A DNA stretch of 64,000 bases from an uncultured Oleiphilus sp. (GCA_913020045.1 CAJWBE010000013.1:26596-90595); one strand, 5' to 3'; numbered from the stretch's first letter, positions 37,199 through 47,614 are shown. Notes: generated from the letters alone by a model not told the origin. Made by a program: numbers and translations.

Positions 37199-38467
37199 TC
37201 AATGCAGCATATTCAAACGGTCATCAACAAACATATCCAATTCTGGCGCCAGAATATGAACATAACGGTCAAAATATAAAAACTGTTTAAGTAGTAAGGC
37301 GAACTCTCTAGGAAAATGTAGACCGTTTTCCTCACCTACTCTCACCATCTCCATCAGCAACCCATTGATATCATCGTCTTGATTCGCTGACATGCTGGAA
37401 TAGTCAGGAACCATGACATCCAATTTGTTAAATAATCCTTTCAAGTCGCGAGACAATGATTCGGTATTAATACTCTGTTCAGTAATACCGATTCTAATCA
37501 TCGCGTCTGCCATACCATCAAAATGGCCTATCATGATTGATGAAATGAAATCTGAGACTGCTTCCCATGTGCCCGGGTTAATCCTGCCGACAATACCAAA
37601 ATCGATAAACCCTATTTTGCCGTTCTCTAAAACCATAAGGTTTCCAGCATGAACGTCAGCATGGAAAAACTCGCATTGAGTTAAACTAGAAAACCACGTA
37701 TTCATTGCAGTTATCAATGTTTTCTCGGGGTCGTCACAATACTTCCTAATGGTGTCTAAATCGGTTAATGAAACACCGTGAAACCTCTCCATCGTTAGCA
37801 CCCGACGTCCGCTCGCTTCTGGATAAACCTTAGGGACCACAACATCATCATTATCAGTCGCTTTCAAAAATTCAGCGAAGGTTTCTAGATTCCTCGCTTC
37901 CTTAAAAAAGTCGCATTCTTCCATCATTGTCTTCTGAATTTCTTCTACAACACCCGACAATGAGGTCCAAGATAGTTTTGGCGCAATGTACTCGATCACT
38001 TTTGCAGAAACATACAAAAAGTTGAGGTCTGTCAGCAAGGTGTTTTCGACGCCTGGCTTCTGCACCTTAATCACAACGTCTTCTCCGCTAAGAAGCGTAG
38101 CACTATGAACCTGCGCAATGGATGCAGAAGCAAGCGGCTTGATATCGACGTTTCGATAAACTTCATTGAGCGGTTTACCAAGTTCTTCTTCAATTATTTT
38201 TTTGACAATAGAAAATTCAAACGGTGGCGTTCGGTCTAAACAATGTTGAAATTCTTCGACATATTCTTTTGGAAAAAAAGTAGGCGAACTGGCGATAAAC
38301 TGACCCAATTTAATATACGTCGCTCCCAACTCTTCAAACATGTTACGCAACAACTGAGGATTAGAAACTTTATCTTTCAATAAGAAACGTAATCCGTTTT
38401 TCGCCAAAACGCTGGCCGTTTTTCCTATTCGTAAAGTCCCTTTAACACTATTGCTAACTAAGTTCAT
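37199..38467 (-). CDS. ABC1/AarF/UbiB-family atypical kinase
   Basis: 422-residue protein-kinase-like ATPase. Family marks: KLGQ at 53-56, the Ala-rich loop PLASASIAQVHSA at 111-123 in place of a glycine loop, the VAIK-type lysine in VVIKVQKPG (about 132-140), HADVHAGNL at 269-277 and IDFG at 288-291. UbiB proteins support ubiquinone synthesis by extracting lipid intermediates; this one lacks the C-terminal membrane helices of E. coli UbiB. Its place between dnaN and recF is unusual. The ATG at 38467 after AGGATC is preferred over an in-frame TTG at 38479. Confidence 0.87.
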   Translation of the reverse strand: MNLVSNSVKGTLRIGKTASVLAKNGLRFLLKDKVSNPQLLRNMFEELGATYIKLGQFIASSPTFFPKEYVEEFQHCLDRTPPFEFSIVKKIIEEELGKPLNEVYRNVDIKPLASASIAQVHSATLLSGEDVVIKVQKPGVENTLLTDLNFLYVSAKVIEYIAPKLSWTSLSGVVEEIQKTMMEECDFFKEARNLETFAEFLKATDNDDVVVPKVYPEASGRRVLTMERFHGVSLTDLDTIRKYCDDPEKTLITAMNTWFSSLTQCEFFHADVHAGNLMVLENGKIGFIDFGIVGRINPGTWEAVSDFISSIMIGHFDGMADAMIRIGITEQSINTESLSRDLKGLFNKLDVMVPDYSSMSANQDDDINGLLMEMVRVGEENGLHFPREFALLLKQFLYFDRYVHILAPELDMFVDDRLNMLH

Positions 38468-38488
38468 AGATCCTATCAACCCTCTTCC

Positions 38489-39592
38489 CTAAAGCCTCAT
38501 TGGCATAACAACATATAACTTGTCGTTATACTCTGTCGATTCTATCAGTGCTGACGAGTTTGGATTTGAAAGCGTTAGCTTGACGCTCTCATCCGTAATG
38601 ACATTCAGCACATCGATCAAATAACTGACATTAAAGCCAATCTGCAACTCATCACCTTCATAGATCACGTCGAGACAGTCTTCCGCATGCTCATGCTCAG
38701 GGTTATTTGCAAATACCTGCAATTGATTATGGCTAAGTTGAAGCTGGATGCCGCGAATATTCTCGTGCGACAAAATACTTGCTCGACTAAACATTCCCTT
38801 CAGCAATTCTCGGTCAGCGATAATTGTCTTATCTCCGCCCTTAGGAATCACTCGATTATAATCGGGAAATTTTCCGTCAATTAGCTTTGACGTAAATGTG
38901 TAATGACCGATTTGAGAAAAAACATGACTACTACCAATCGAAATAACCAATTCGTCATCAACATCTGAAAGCAAACGGCCTAATTCAATAATTCCCTTTC
39001 GAGGAATAATGACCTGCTTCTCTTCGGCTAATTCAACATCTGTTGTTACTGATGCCATTGCGAGACGATGCCCGTCCGTCGCCACCGCACGAACATAACC
39101 ACTACCTACTTCTAACAACAACCCGTTCAAGTAATAACGCACGTCTTGTTGCGCCATCGCAAACCCAGTTGCCTCAATCATGCTCTTGAAGTCTTTCTGA
39201 TTAAAGCTTATCGCTACATCATGATTATTTTCTTCAATGTTTGGAAACTGTTCAGCGGGTAACGTTGATAAGGTAAAACTACTTTTACCTGAACTCAATT
39301 GAACCTTATCTCCTTCAAGAGTGAGTTCTATATGGCTATTATTTGGCAATGAACGACATATATCAGCGAGCTTTCGAGCCGGAATCGTCACCCTGCCCTC
39401 CGTCACCACTTCAGCACCCTGAAGATCGCAAACTAACTCGACCTCCATATTAGTACCGGTAATCGCCACCTTACCTTGTTCGGCAACGAACAAAATATTG
39501 GATAACACCGGCATTGTTTGCTTTCGCTCAACAACACCAGAAATAATTTGTAAAGGAGTAAGTATATCGTCTCGAGAAATTCGCAGTTTCAT
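38489..39592 (-). CDS. dnaN: DnaN, DNA polymerase III beta clamp
   Basis: Sliding clamp that ties polymerase III to DNA. 367 residues in three repeated clamp domains; the start MKLRISRDDILTPLQIISGV and the C-terminal YVVMPMRL are standard. It lies 16 bases behind dnaA and should be co-transcribed with it. Confidence 0.98.
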   Translation of the reverse strand: MKLRISRDDILTPLQIISGVVERKQTMPVLSNILFVAEQGKVAITGTNMEVELVCDLQGAEVVTEGRVTIPARKLADICRSLPNNSHIELTLEGDKVQLSSGKSSFTLSTLPAEQFPNIEENNHDVAISFNQKDFKSMIEATGFAMAQQDVRYYLNGLLLEVGSGYVRAVATDGHRLAMASVTTDVELAEEKQVIIPRKGIIELGRLLSDVDDELVISIGSSHVFSQIGHYTFTSKLIDGKFPDYNRVIPKGGDKTIIADRELLKGMFSRASILSHENIRGIQLQLSHNQLQVFANNPEHEHAEDCLDVIYEGDELQIGFNVSYLIDVLNVITDESVKLTLSNPNSSALIESTEYNDKLYVVMPMRL

Positions 39593-39608
39593 CTTTCAAC
39601 TCGTAATT

Positions 39609-41033
39609 TTAAGTCGTTAGGGTTTTGATAAAGTTATTATGATCTTCGCGCATGCTTGAATCATTATCTTTTAATTCAACAATTTTCTTGCATGCATGCA
39701 ATACCGTTGTATGGTCTCGCCCACCGAAGGCATCGCCAATCTCAGGTAAACTATGGTTCGTTAATTCTTTCGCCAATGCCATCGCCATTTGACGTGGCCG
39801 AGTTACCGACCGCGTTCTGCGTTTTGACAATAAATCAGCGACTTTAATTTTATAATATTCTGCGACAGTTCGCTGAATATTATCAATGCTCACCTGCTTG
39901 TCGTGAATCGCTAACAAATCCTTCAAACATTCACGAATAAAAACCGGTGTAATTTCTTGGCCTGTAAAATGAGCATTTGCGGCGACTAATTTAAGAGCAC
40001 CTTCTAACTCTCTTACATTTGAACGTATTTTTTGAGCAATAAAAAATGCAGCTTCACTACTAAGCGCTACGTTATTCTGCTCTGCTTTTTTCAGCAGTAT
40101 AGCGACACGCGTTTCAAGCTCTGGCGGCTGAACCATCACGTTCAAGCCCCAACCAAATCGAGACTTCAAACGCTCTTCCATATGATCGATTTCTTTTGGA
40201 TAGCGGTCGCATGTCAGTATCATCTGTTGGCCACCTTCTAACAACGCATTGAAGGTGTGAAAAAACTCTTCTTGTGATCGTTCTTTTTTTGCGAAAAACT
40301 GAATATCATCAATAAGAAGCGCGTCCACAGACCGGTAGTGGCGTTTAAAATCGTTAATCGCGTTGATCTGAAGTGCTTTAACCATATCGGCTACAAAGCG
40401 CTCTGAGTGCAAATACACTACCTTAGCATTAGGGTTCTTTGCGACGATCTCATTTCCGATCGAATGCATTAAATGCGTTTTACCTAAGCCGACCCCACCG
40501 TATAAAAAAAGCGGGTTATATGCACCACCAGGATTTTCGGCAACTTGCACCGACGCCGCTCTTGCCAACTGATTAGATTTACCTTCGACAAACGTGTCAA
40601 ACGTAAATGCGGGGTTCAAAAAGCTTTGATATTTTGTTCCACCCTCTACCTCTACTCGTCGATCTGTCTGAACAGCCGGTTTAACATTTGAGATAACCGG
40701 GCTTTTTTTGGATGGTTGATCAACACTCTTTTTGCTTGCTTGAACTACAGCACTAGCTGTTTGTGCAGCTTCTTCTTTACGAGAACCTAACGAACCAATA
40801 CGAAGAGATACTTTTACGGGTTTTTCAACATCAACCAATTCACTGATCAGATCGTGTATACGCGACAAAAATTTCTCTTGTACCCAATCCAATACAAATT
40901 TGTTCGGCGCGTAAAGCGTCAATCCCTCATCACTGACTTCACCTTGTAAAGGACGAACCCACGTGTTGAACTGCTGCTCTGGAAGTTCTTGTTTTAATGA
41001 AGTAAGACAATCTGTCCAAACGTTTTCTAGCAC
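39609..41033 (-). CDS. dnaA: DnaA, replication initiator
   Basis: AAA+ initiator of 474 residues: domain I (1-80, DnaB/oligomer contacts), a variable Ser/Lys-rich linker (about 85-130), AAA+ domain with Walker A GGVGLGKT 179-186 and LLIDDIQFF, and a C-terminal DNA-binding domain with [11 protein letters not shown] signature. GTG start at 41033. It binds DnaA boxes in the 41.1-41.5 kb region directly upstream and probably also those near 47.5 kb. Confidence 0.98.
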   Translation of the reverse strand: MLENVWTDCLTSLKQELPEQQFNTWVRPLQGEVSDEGLTLYAPNKFVLDWVQEKFLSRIHDLISELVDVEKPVKVSLRIGSLGSRKEEAAQTASAVVQASKKSVDQPSKKSPVISNVKPAVQTDRRVEVEGGTKYQSFLNPAFTFDTFVEGKSNQLARAASVQVAENPGGAYNPLFLYGGVGLGKTHLMHSIGNEIVAKNPNAKVVYLHSERFVADMVKALQINAINDFKRHYRSVDALLIDDIQFFAKKERSQEEFFHTFNALLEGGQQMILTCDRYPKEIDHMEERLKSRFGWGLNVMVQPPELETRVAILLKKAEQNNVALSSEAAFFIAQKIRSNVRELEGALKLVAANAHFTGQEITPVFIRECLKDLLAIHDKQVSIDNIQRTVAEYYKIKVADLLSKRRTRSVTRPRQMAMALAKELTNHSLPEIGDAFGGRDHTTVLHACKKIVELKDNDSSMREDHNNFIKTLTT

Positions 41034-41157
41034 AAGGTACTCTTAGTTAGTCTTTAGATGTATTAAGTAAAGGGTACTTATCACCAACCTAATATCGAAT
41101 CATGAAAACGCATTAAAAACGTCAGACTATTAATAGGTTTTTCGGTAAAGTTTGAAA

Positions 41158-41540
41158 GGTGAATTCTAACGACTTATTAACAGCCCCGCTACTTGTATTT
41201 TTTCTTATCAATAGGGCTGTGTATAATTTTTCATATATATATCATTAACTTGAATAGTTATACACAATTCTATCAACAGAAAATATATTTCCTAAGTCTT
41301 ATAGAGCATCACTAGTGAAAAGAAATTTTATCCTGTGGAAAACTGCACTGACAAACCTGTGAATAACTTTTACCGAAACTTATCCACTTTTTATTCAGGC
41401 TTCATACAAAAATAATACAGACTTTATTCGCAAGATATTTTTTTCATAAGCCATTGTTTTAAATGTAATAATACTATTTATCAACAGTATTTCGTTCCTA
41501 TATAAATAATAATATTAAGAAAAGATCTATATATATTTAA
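41158..41540. other. oriC: Replication origin (oriC) region
   Basis: 620-base gap between divergent dnaA and rpmH, very A/T-rich. Near-consensus (8 of 9) DnaA boxes: TGTGTATAA 41218, TTATACACA 41258, TGTGGAAAA 41334, TGTGAATAA 41358, TTATCCACT 41380 and TTATCAACA 41478. Weaker (7 of 9) ones are at 41078, 41174, 41205, 41270 and 41424. Unwinding-type tracts lie at 41230-41245 (alternating AT) and 41500-41540. I found no perfect TTATCCACA here. The placement dnaA-oriC-rpmH is that of Pseudomonas. Confidence 0.85.
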
Positions 41541-41653
41541 ATAGTAAAAGCCTTTTAAAAAACAACTAAACAAAACAGCTTGTAGTCAGGGATGAAAAAA
41601 AATATAATCTCGCTCCCTAAAAATTTGGTCGTATTTAAATCAGGTAATTTGCA

Positions 41654-41788
41654 ATGAAACGTACTTTCCAACCAAGCGTACTGAAACGCGCACGTAGCCA
41701 CGGTTTCCGAGCACGGATGGCAACAAAAAGCGGTCGTCAAATTCTAAACCGTCGCAGAGCTAAAGGTCGTAAATCTCTTAGCGCTTAA
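41654..41788 (+). CDS. rpmH: Ribosomal protein L34
   Basis: 44-residue basic protein of the large ribosomal subunit, [20 protein letters not shown] followed by [20 protein letters not shown]; nearly invariant in bacteria. Its stop is two bases before the rnpA start, as usual. Confidence 0.98.
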   Translation: MKRTFQPSVLKRARSHGFRARMATKSGRQILNRRRAKGRKSLSA

Positions 41789-41790
41789 CA

Positions 41791-42159
41791 TTGAGCTCGC
41801 CCCAAGGTTTTCCTAAAAATTCCCGATTACTATGCTCAGCAGACTATGGTCGGGTCTTTGATAACGTAGATTACCGAGCATCGACTAAACACTTTTTAGT
41901 GTTAGCGAAAACGAATCAAAACCTTGGGTTAAGACTCGGTATTATTGTCGCTAAAAAGCATGTTAAACTTTCTGTACAGCGCAATCGAATAAAGCGTCTG
42001 ATAAGAGAGTCATTCAGGACAACATCTCACTCTATCGGCAATTTAGATATGGTGATTTTAGCGAAGCAAGGAACAGGGATAACAAATAACCCCGACTGCA
42101 CAACAGAGTTAACTGCTCTGTGGAAAAAGCTCTCTAGAAAACAAAACGCTAATTCTTAG
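41791..42159 (+). CDS. rnpA: RnpA, RNase P protein component
   Basis: Protein subunit of RNase P, needed for 5' maturation of tRNAs. 122 residues with the RNR signature in SVQRNRIKRLIRESFR. A TTG at 41791 is the likely start, two bases after rpmH; there is no in-frame ATG before the conserved region. The N-terminal SRLLCSADYGRVFD matches the family. Confidence 0.95.
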   Translation: MSSPQGFPKNSRLLCSADYGRVFDNVDYRASTKHFLVLAKTNQNLGLRLGIIVAKKHVKLSVQRNRIKRLIRESFRTTSHSIGNLDMVILAKQGTGITNNPDCTTELTALWKKLSRKQNANS

Positions 42160-42196
42160 CTTTCTTTTAAATTTAGATATTGATTAGAGATAACTG

Positions 42197-42448
42197 ATGA
42201 ATCGAATTGTTACTCAGCTAATTCGCTTTTATCAGATATGTGTTAGCCCTCTCTTTGGCCCTTCGTGCCGGTTCTATCCAAGTTGTTCCAGTTATGCGCT
42301 TGAAGCGATTAATCGTTTTGGTGTGATCAAAGGGAGTTATTTGGCTATTCGACGACTTTCAAAATGCCACCCTTTTCATGAAGGTGGGGTAGACTTGGTC
42401 CCCGAAAAAACGAGAACGTCATGCTGTCAGCATCATATCAATCACTAG
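42197..42448 (+). CDS. yidD: YidD, membrane protein insertion efficiency factor
   Basis: 83-residue protein with the conserved [15 protein letters not shown] segment (three cysteines), an N-terminal amphipathic helix and [12 protein letters not shown]. It aids YidC-dependent insertion. Between rnpA and yidC, its universal place. Confidence 0.96.
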   Translation: MNRIVTQLIRFYQICVSPLFGPSCRFYPSCSSYALEAINRFGVIKGSYLAIRRLSKCHPFHEGGVDLVPEKTRTSCCQHHINH

Positions 42449-42477
42449 TTTCTTACACTTAACGGTGCGTTACCCTT

Positions 42478-44163
42478 ATGGATTTTAGACGTGGAATAAT
42501 ATTTGCCGGTTTGGCGATTGTCTCATACATGCTTATTTTGGCGTGGAATGAGGATTATGGGCAAAATGAATATCAACAGTCGACATACCAAGAAGAATCA
42601 AATGGGGTACCGACAGAATCCTTTTCTGCGAGTGATAACAGCGCAACAAATTCTGAGTTTGCGACTCCTGAGCAAGCTAAATTAGCGAGCGCCATTGACT
42701 CCGCGAAGCCTGCTAAGCAAGTGTCTTCTGAATTGATTCATATCACCACAGATCTATTAGATATAAAAATTGATCCTGTTGGTGGAAATATCGTTTCCAC
42801 GTTAATGACTGACTACAATTTAACATTGGGCTCTGAGGCTCCGTTACCCTTGTTAGAGAGCAATGGGCAGCGTCACTATGTGGTTGAAAGTGGTTTATTT
42901 GGTAAGAACGGGCATGATTCATCGCGTAATGGTCCGATGCCTGTGTACCAAACTGATAAAACTGAATATGCACTGCTAGACGGAGAAGATGAATTAACGG
43001 TCGATCTAAAGTTTGTCGATGACAGTGGAGTTAGCGTCACTAAGCAATATATTTTCCGTCGTGATGACTATGTGATTTCAACTCGTTTTTTGGTTGAGAA
43101 TAAGTCGTCTACCACCTGGGAAGGTAATTTGTCAGGGAAAATTGTTAGAGATCGAAGTACGGATCCATCGTCTCAAAATAGTATGGGGATGCAATCTTAT
43201 CTAGGAATGGTTCTTTCAAGTAAAGAAGAACCTTATGAAAAGTTTGATTTCGAAGACATGCTCGAAGTACCTGTTAACCGTCAAATTCAAGGTGGTTGGA
43301 TTGCGTTTATTCAACACTATTTTTTAAGTGCTTGGATTCCTGACGATAGTGTTGCACAAACTTATCAAACCAAAGTAAAAAATGGCGTTTACTTAATGGG
43401 CTTCATTAGTCCAGCAACCATCGTTGAACCTGGTCAGTCTGGCTCTGTGTCAGCTAATTTGTATCTTGGTCCCAAAATTATTAAGCGGCTTGAAAATGCG
43501 GCGCCGAAATTGGATCTAACAGTGGATTATGGTTGGTTGTTCTTTATTGCCTATCCGTTATTTTTATTACTAGATTTTCTGTATGGAATTGTCCTTAACT
43601 GGGGTGTCGCAATCATCCTAGTGACCGTTGTTGTCAAAGCTTTGTTCTTCAAATTATCGGCAGCAAGTTATCGCTCGATGGCGAATATGCGTCGTGTTGC
43701 CCCTAAATTGCAGTCACTTAAAGAACAGTTTGGCGATGACCGCTCTAAGATGTCTCAGGCAATGATGGACCTATACAAGAAAGAAAAGATAAACCCCCTA
43801 GGTGGTTGTTTGCCTATATTGGTTCAGATGCCAGTGTTTATTGCGTTGTATTGGGTATTACTCGAAAGTGTTCAATTGCGTCATGCGCCATTTTTCTTTT
43901 GGATAACGGATCTTTCGATTAAAGACCCGTATTTTGTACTGCCGATTTTGATGGGGATTAGCATGTTTTTTCAAATGCAATTGAACCCTACCCCTCCAGA
44001 TCCGATGCAGGCCAAAGTGATGAAAATCATGCCCGTCATGATGACTGTTTTCTTTTTGTGGTTCCCCTCAGGTTTGGTTTTGTATTGGCTGGTAAACAAC
44101 ATTCTTTCGATCGCTCAGCAATGGGTGATTACACGTCAAATTGAAAAAGCCGCTGAACAATAG
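42478..44163 (+). CDS. yidC: YidC, membrane protein insertase
   Basis: 561-residue insertase. One N-terminal helix (about 5-22), a large periplasmic domain (about 70-340), then the five-helix core with YPLFLLLDFLYGIVLNWGVA, the cytoplasmic hairpin RVAPKLQSLKEQFGDDR and NPLGGCLPILVQMPVFIALY. It inserts and folds inner-membrane proteins, alone or with SecYEG; F1Fo ATP synthase subunit c, encoded in this window, is a classic substrate. Confidence 0.97.
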   Translation: MDFRRGIIFAGLAIVSYMLILAWNEDYGQNEYQQSTYQEESNGVPTESFSASDNSATNSEFATPEQAKLASAIDSAKPAKQVSSELIHITTDLLDIKIDPVGGNIVSTLMTDYNLTLGSEAPLPLLESNGQRHYVVESGLFGKNGHDSSRNGPMPVYQTDKTEYALLDGEDELTVDLKFVDDSGVSVTKQYIFRRDDYVISTRFLVENKSSTTWEGNLSGKIVRDRSTDPSSQNSMGMQSYLGMVLSSKEEPYEKFDFEDMLEVPVNRQIQGGWIAFIQHYFLSAWIPDDSVAQTYQTKVKNGVYLMGFISPATIVEPGQSGSVSANLYLGPKIIKRLENAAPKLDLTVDYGWLFFIAYPLFLLLDFLYGIVLNWGVAIILVTVVVKALFFKLSAASYRSMANMRRVAPKLQSLKEQFGDDRSKMSQAMMDLYKKEKINPLGGCLPILVQMPVFIALYWVLLESVQLRHAPFFFWITDLSIKDPYFVLPILMGISMFFQMQLNPTPPDPMQAKVMKIMPVMMTVFFLWFPSGLVLYWLVNNILSIAQQWVITRQIEKAAEQ

Positions 44164-44172
44164 ATAGTTTGT

Positions 44173-45540
44173 ATGTTGGATGATTCAAATGACACTATTG
44201 TTGCTTTAGCTACCGCAGCTGGGCGCGGTGGTGTTGGAATTGTTCGAATATCAGGCAACAAAGCAACTGCTATTGCTCAGCAGTTGCTTGGCTTTCTTCC
44301 CAAACCTCGCTATGCGCATTACTGCCCTTTTATGGACGATAATGGACAGCAGGTAGACGAAGGACTTGCCTTACTTTTCGTTTCTCCTAACTCATTTACT
44401 GGCGAAGATGTCATCGAGCTTCAAGCGCACGGTGGTCCAATTGTGCTCGATATCCTAATCCGGTCTGCTGTTTCACTTGGTGCCCGTTTGGCGGAACCGG
44501 GTGAGTTTTCAAAAAGAGCATTTTTAAATGACAAGCTCGATTTAGTTCAAGCTGAAGCCATTTCTGATTTAATTAATAGTAGCTCTGAGCAGGCTGCACG
44601 CAGTGCAATGCGATCTCTGCAGGGCGCGTTTTCTAAGCAGGTTGATTCGCTTTTTGAAGGGTTGATTCAGCTAAGAATGTTTGTTGAGGCTGCAATTGAT
44701 TTTCCAGAAGAAGAAATAGATTTTTTAGCGGATTCAGATGTTCTCCAAAGGCTGGATCTTGTTCAAGCCCAAGCAACTGAACTTCTCAACAATGCTAAAC
44801 AGGGCGCGTTATTAAGCGAAGGGATTAGAGTCGTTATTGCGGGTAAGCCTAATGCCGGTAAATCGAGTCTTCTTAATGCCTTGGCTGGCAAGGACTCCGC
44901 GATTGTCACAGATATTGCTGGCACAACCCGTGATGTATTGAAGGAGCAGATCAACATTGATGGAATGCCCTTACATATAATCGATACAGCCGGTTTAAGG
45001 GACAGCGAAGATTCGGTGGAGAAGATTGGAATTGAGCGTGCTTGGGATGAGATCAATCAAGCCGATAGAATATTATTGGTGTTTGATGCGAGTACCCATA
45101 ACGTTTCAGATTTAAACGATCTGTGGCCAGAGTTTATGGATCGCCTTACTCATAAGAAACACGTTAGTTTTATTCGCAATAAAATTGATTTAGTTGAAGA
45201 TAAATCACCACAAATGTTGACGGATGATTATCCACTTTTGTCTATCTCAACAAAGCAGCAATCAGGGTTAGATACACTCCGTCAGCACCTTAAAGAGTGT
45301 GCCGGCTATGATTCTTCGAGTGAAGGTATGTTTACTGCGAGAAGAAGGCATTTAGAGGCTTTGACGAAAGCTAAAGACTGTATATCGGCAGGAAAAGATG
45401 TTCTTATTTCTCACAATGCCGGTGAGTTATTGGCAGAAGAGTTGAGAATAGCGCAAGAAGCATTAAGCCAAATTACAGGCCGCTTTAGTGCCGATGATCT
45501 TCTCGGTGAGATATTTGGAAGCTTTTGTATCGGTAAGTAA
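44173..45540 (+). CDS. mnmE: MnmE, tRNA modification GTPase
   Basis: Works with MnmG to make cmnm5/mnm5-type modifications of wobble U34 in tRNA. N-terminal folate-binding domain ([13 protein letters not shown]), helical domain, G domain with GKPNAGKSS (about 225), [15 protein letters not shown] and NKID, and the C-terminal CIGK essential for catalysis. 455 residues. It follows yidC by 9 bases; mnmG is separated from it by an acyltransferase gene. Confidence 0.97.
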   Translation: MLDDSNDTIVALATAAGRGGVGIVRISGNKATAIAQQLLGFLPKPRYAHYCPFMDDNGQQVDEGLALLFVSPNSFTGEDVIELQAHGGPIVLDILIRSAVSLGARLAEPGEFSKRAFLNDKLDLVQAEAISDLINSSSEQAARSAMRSLQGAFSKQVDSLFEGLIQLRMFVEAAIDFPEEEIDFLADSDVLQRLDLVQAQATELLNNAKQGALLSEGIRVVIAGKPNAGKSSLLNALAGKDSAIVTDIAGTTRDVLKEQINIDGMPLHIIDTAGLRDSEDSVEKIGIERAWDEINQADRILLVFDASTHNVSDLNDLWPEFMDRLTHKKHVSFIRNKIDLVEDKSPQMLTDDYPLLSISTKQQSGLDTLRQHLKECAGYDSSSEGMFTARRRHLEALTKAKDCISAGKDVLISHNAGELLAEELRIAQEALSQITGRFSADDLLGEIFGSFCIGK

Positions 45541-45613
45541 TTGATAATACATTAATGGCATGATTGATAGCTGCAAGGGCCAATCAAGCTAATAGTAACT
45601 TTGGGAGTCATGG

Positions 45614-47485
45614 ATGAGTCAGTCGGGTCTACTTAAATCTAAGCGTTTCTTGCCGTTTTTTATCACCCAATTTTTGGGTGCGTTTAATGACAATATATTC
45701 AAAAACACCTTAATGCTAATTATTGCCTATAGCGCAGTAAGTAAAATGGGTGGAGATATCAATGTCATCCTAAATTTGGCAGCGGGTCTATTTATTCTTC
45801 CTTTTTTCCTCTTTTCAGGTATCGCTGGCCAAATTACTGACTGCCATGAAAAATCTCTGTTGATGCGCCGTATTAAGCTTCTAGAGATAGTCATTATGAT
45901 ATGCGCCGCGTTTGCGTTCTATTTTGAACAATACTACTTACTTTTATTTATTCTCTTCTTGATGGGAGTTCAGTCGACTTTTTTTGGACCTGCCAAATAT
46001 GCAATTTTACCGCAACACTTGAAATCGGAAGAGTTAGTTGGCGGTAATGCAATTGTTGAAATGGGAACATTTGTAGCGATTCTATTGGGCACGATAGGCG
46101 CAGGTTTGATTATGCAGTTTGAAGCGCATATTGAAATCGTGTCATTTTCCATCTTATTTTTAGCTACACTTGGTTATCTAACGAGTCGATTGATTCCCAC
46201 AGCGCCTGCTGAGTGTGAGCCATTCAAGATAGATTTTAACCCAATCACTTCTAGTGCTTCGTTATTCAAAGTGGTGAAACAAAACCGCCCTATTTACTTA
46301 GCGATTGCCGCAATATCTTGGTTTTGGTTTCTAGGTGCATCGTATCTAACTCAGTTTCCCAACTTTTCTATTAGTACGTTAAACGGTGATTCGTCTTTAG
46401 TTACCTTATTGCTGGCTTTGTTTACTTTTGGAATTGGCTTAGGTTCGATGCTATGTGAAAAATTATCGAAATCTAGAATAGAGCTAGGCATTGTTCCGAT
46501 AGGCGCTTTGGGCTTATCTGTTTTTGGTATTGATATGTTCTATGCGATTCCACATTACCCAGAGACTGCTATTTCATGGTTAGATTTTCTAAACAATACG
46601 TCTAACTGGCGAATGACCATTGATTTGTTTTTGATAGGTGTTTTTGGTGGGATTTTTATTGTCCCATTGTATGCCTTTATTCAAGAGCGCTCAGAACCAG
46701 AATACAGAGCGAGAACGATTGCGGTTGTTAATATTATGAACGCACTATTTATGGTCGGTAGTGCAATTACTGGTATCGTTTTACTGAGTGTTTTTGAACT
46801 TAACATTCCCCAGTTTTTTCTTGTTCTATCTGTTTTCAATTTGGTGGTATGCGCCTATGTCTTTTACCAGGTTGATGAGTTTGCGATACGTTTCGTTGTT
46901 TGGATTCTGTCGCACTCAATGTACAGGGTGACACAAAAAAACCTTGAACATATCCCTGACAAAGGCGCAGCGGTTCTAGTTTGTAATCATGTAAGCTATG
47001 TTGATGCGTTATTAATCGCGGGAGCTGCGCCGAGGCCGATACGTTTTGTTATGGACCACCAAATATTTAAAAACCCTTTTCTTGGCTGGTTTTTCAGGTT
47101 GGTTAAAGCAATTCCTATCGCGCCAGAATTTAAAAACAAAGATATTTATGACAAAGCATTTAATACGATTTCCGAAGCGCTAAATAACGACGAACTTGTT
47201 TGCATCTTTCCCGAAGGAAAATTGACGCATACTGGCGAAATGAATCCTTTTAGGGCTGGTATAGAAAAAATTGTTGGTAGAAATCCTGTGCCAGTGATTC
47301 CTCTATCACTGAGCGGACTTTGGGGAAGCGTATTTAGCCACAAAGATGGGGTAGCGTTTTCTAAACGCCCGAAGCGGTTTTGGTCGAAGGTGTGTATTGA
47401 AGCTGAACCAGCTGTCGCGCCAATAGACGCCGGCGCTGAGTATCTTTATCAACGGGTTAGCGAAATGTTGGAACGAAACTCGTAA
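45614..47485 (+). CDS. MFS transporter-PlsC acyltransferase fusion (LplT-Aas like)
   Basis: 623-residue fusion. Residues 1-420 are an MFS transporter of the lysophospholipid transporter (LplT) type: FFITQFLGAFNDNIFKN, then GPAKYAILPQHL. Residues 440-623 are a PlsC acyltransferase with HX4D (His459-Asp464, NHVSYVD) and FPEG at 532-535. It should flip a lysophospholipid inward and re-acylate it. Unlike full E. coli LplT plus Aas or triple fusions, it lacks the acyl-ACP synthetase domain, so it would take activated acyl groups. It sits between mnmE and mnmG, which are usually closer together. Confidence 0.88.
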   Translation: MSQSGLLKSKRFLPFFITQFLGAFNDNIFKNTLMLIIAYSAVSKMGGDINVILNLAAGLFILPFFLFSGIAGQITDCHEKSLLMRRIKLLEIVIMICAAFAFYFEQYYLLLFILFLMGVQSTFFGPAKYAILPQHLKSEELVGGNAIVEMGTFVAILLGTIGAGLIMQFEAHIEIVSFSILFLATLGYLTSRLIPTAPAECEPFKIDFNPITSSASLFKVVKQNRPIYLAIAAISWFWFLGASYLTQFPNFSISTLNGDSSLVTLLLALFTFGIGLGSMLCEKLSKSRIELGIVPIGALGLSVFGIDMFYAIPHYPETAISWLDFLNNTSNWRMTIDLFLIGVFGGIFIVPLYAFIQERSEPEYRARTIAVVNIMNALFMVGSAITGIVLLSVFELNIPQFFLVLSVFNLVVCAYVFYQVDEFAIRFVVWILSHSMYRVTQKNLEHIPDKGAAVLVCNHVSYVDALLIAGAAPRPIRFVMDHQIFKNPFLGWFFRLVKAIPIAPEFKNKDIYDKAFNTISEALNNDELVCIFPEGKLTHTGEMNPFRAGIEKIVGRNPVPVIPLSLSGLWGSVFSHKDGVAFSKRPKRFWSKVCIEAEPAVAPIDAGAEYLYQRVSEMLERNS

Positions 47486-47487
47486 AC

Positions 47488-47614
47488 TGTGGATAACTTT
47501 TTGGGTTTTTCTACCTTAGCAATAGGGTTTATAGTATTTTTTATTATAAACAAGTACTTATGAGGGTGTTTTAAAGTAAAAAGTTATTTTATCTGTGGAT
47601 AAGTCTATTGATAA
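47488..47614. other. Second DnaA-box cluster upstream of mnmG
   Basis: Two perfect DnaA boxes TGTGGATAA (47488-47496 and 47594-47602) and a weaker TATTGATAA (47606-47614) lie in the 292-base A/T-rich gap before mnmG, with an A/T-rich stretch around 47535-47555. In E. coli oriC itself is next to mnmG. A -10 TATAAT at 47744-47749 probably belongs to the mnmG promoter; its -35 is not clear. No gene is seen in the gap. Confidence 0.7.

Noticed and set aside
40950..40975. CCACGTGTT in dnaA considered as a third parS
   Set aside because: Only half of the palindrome matches; the 14-bp core is not kept.
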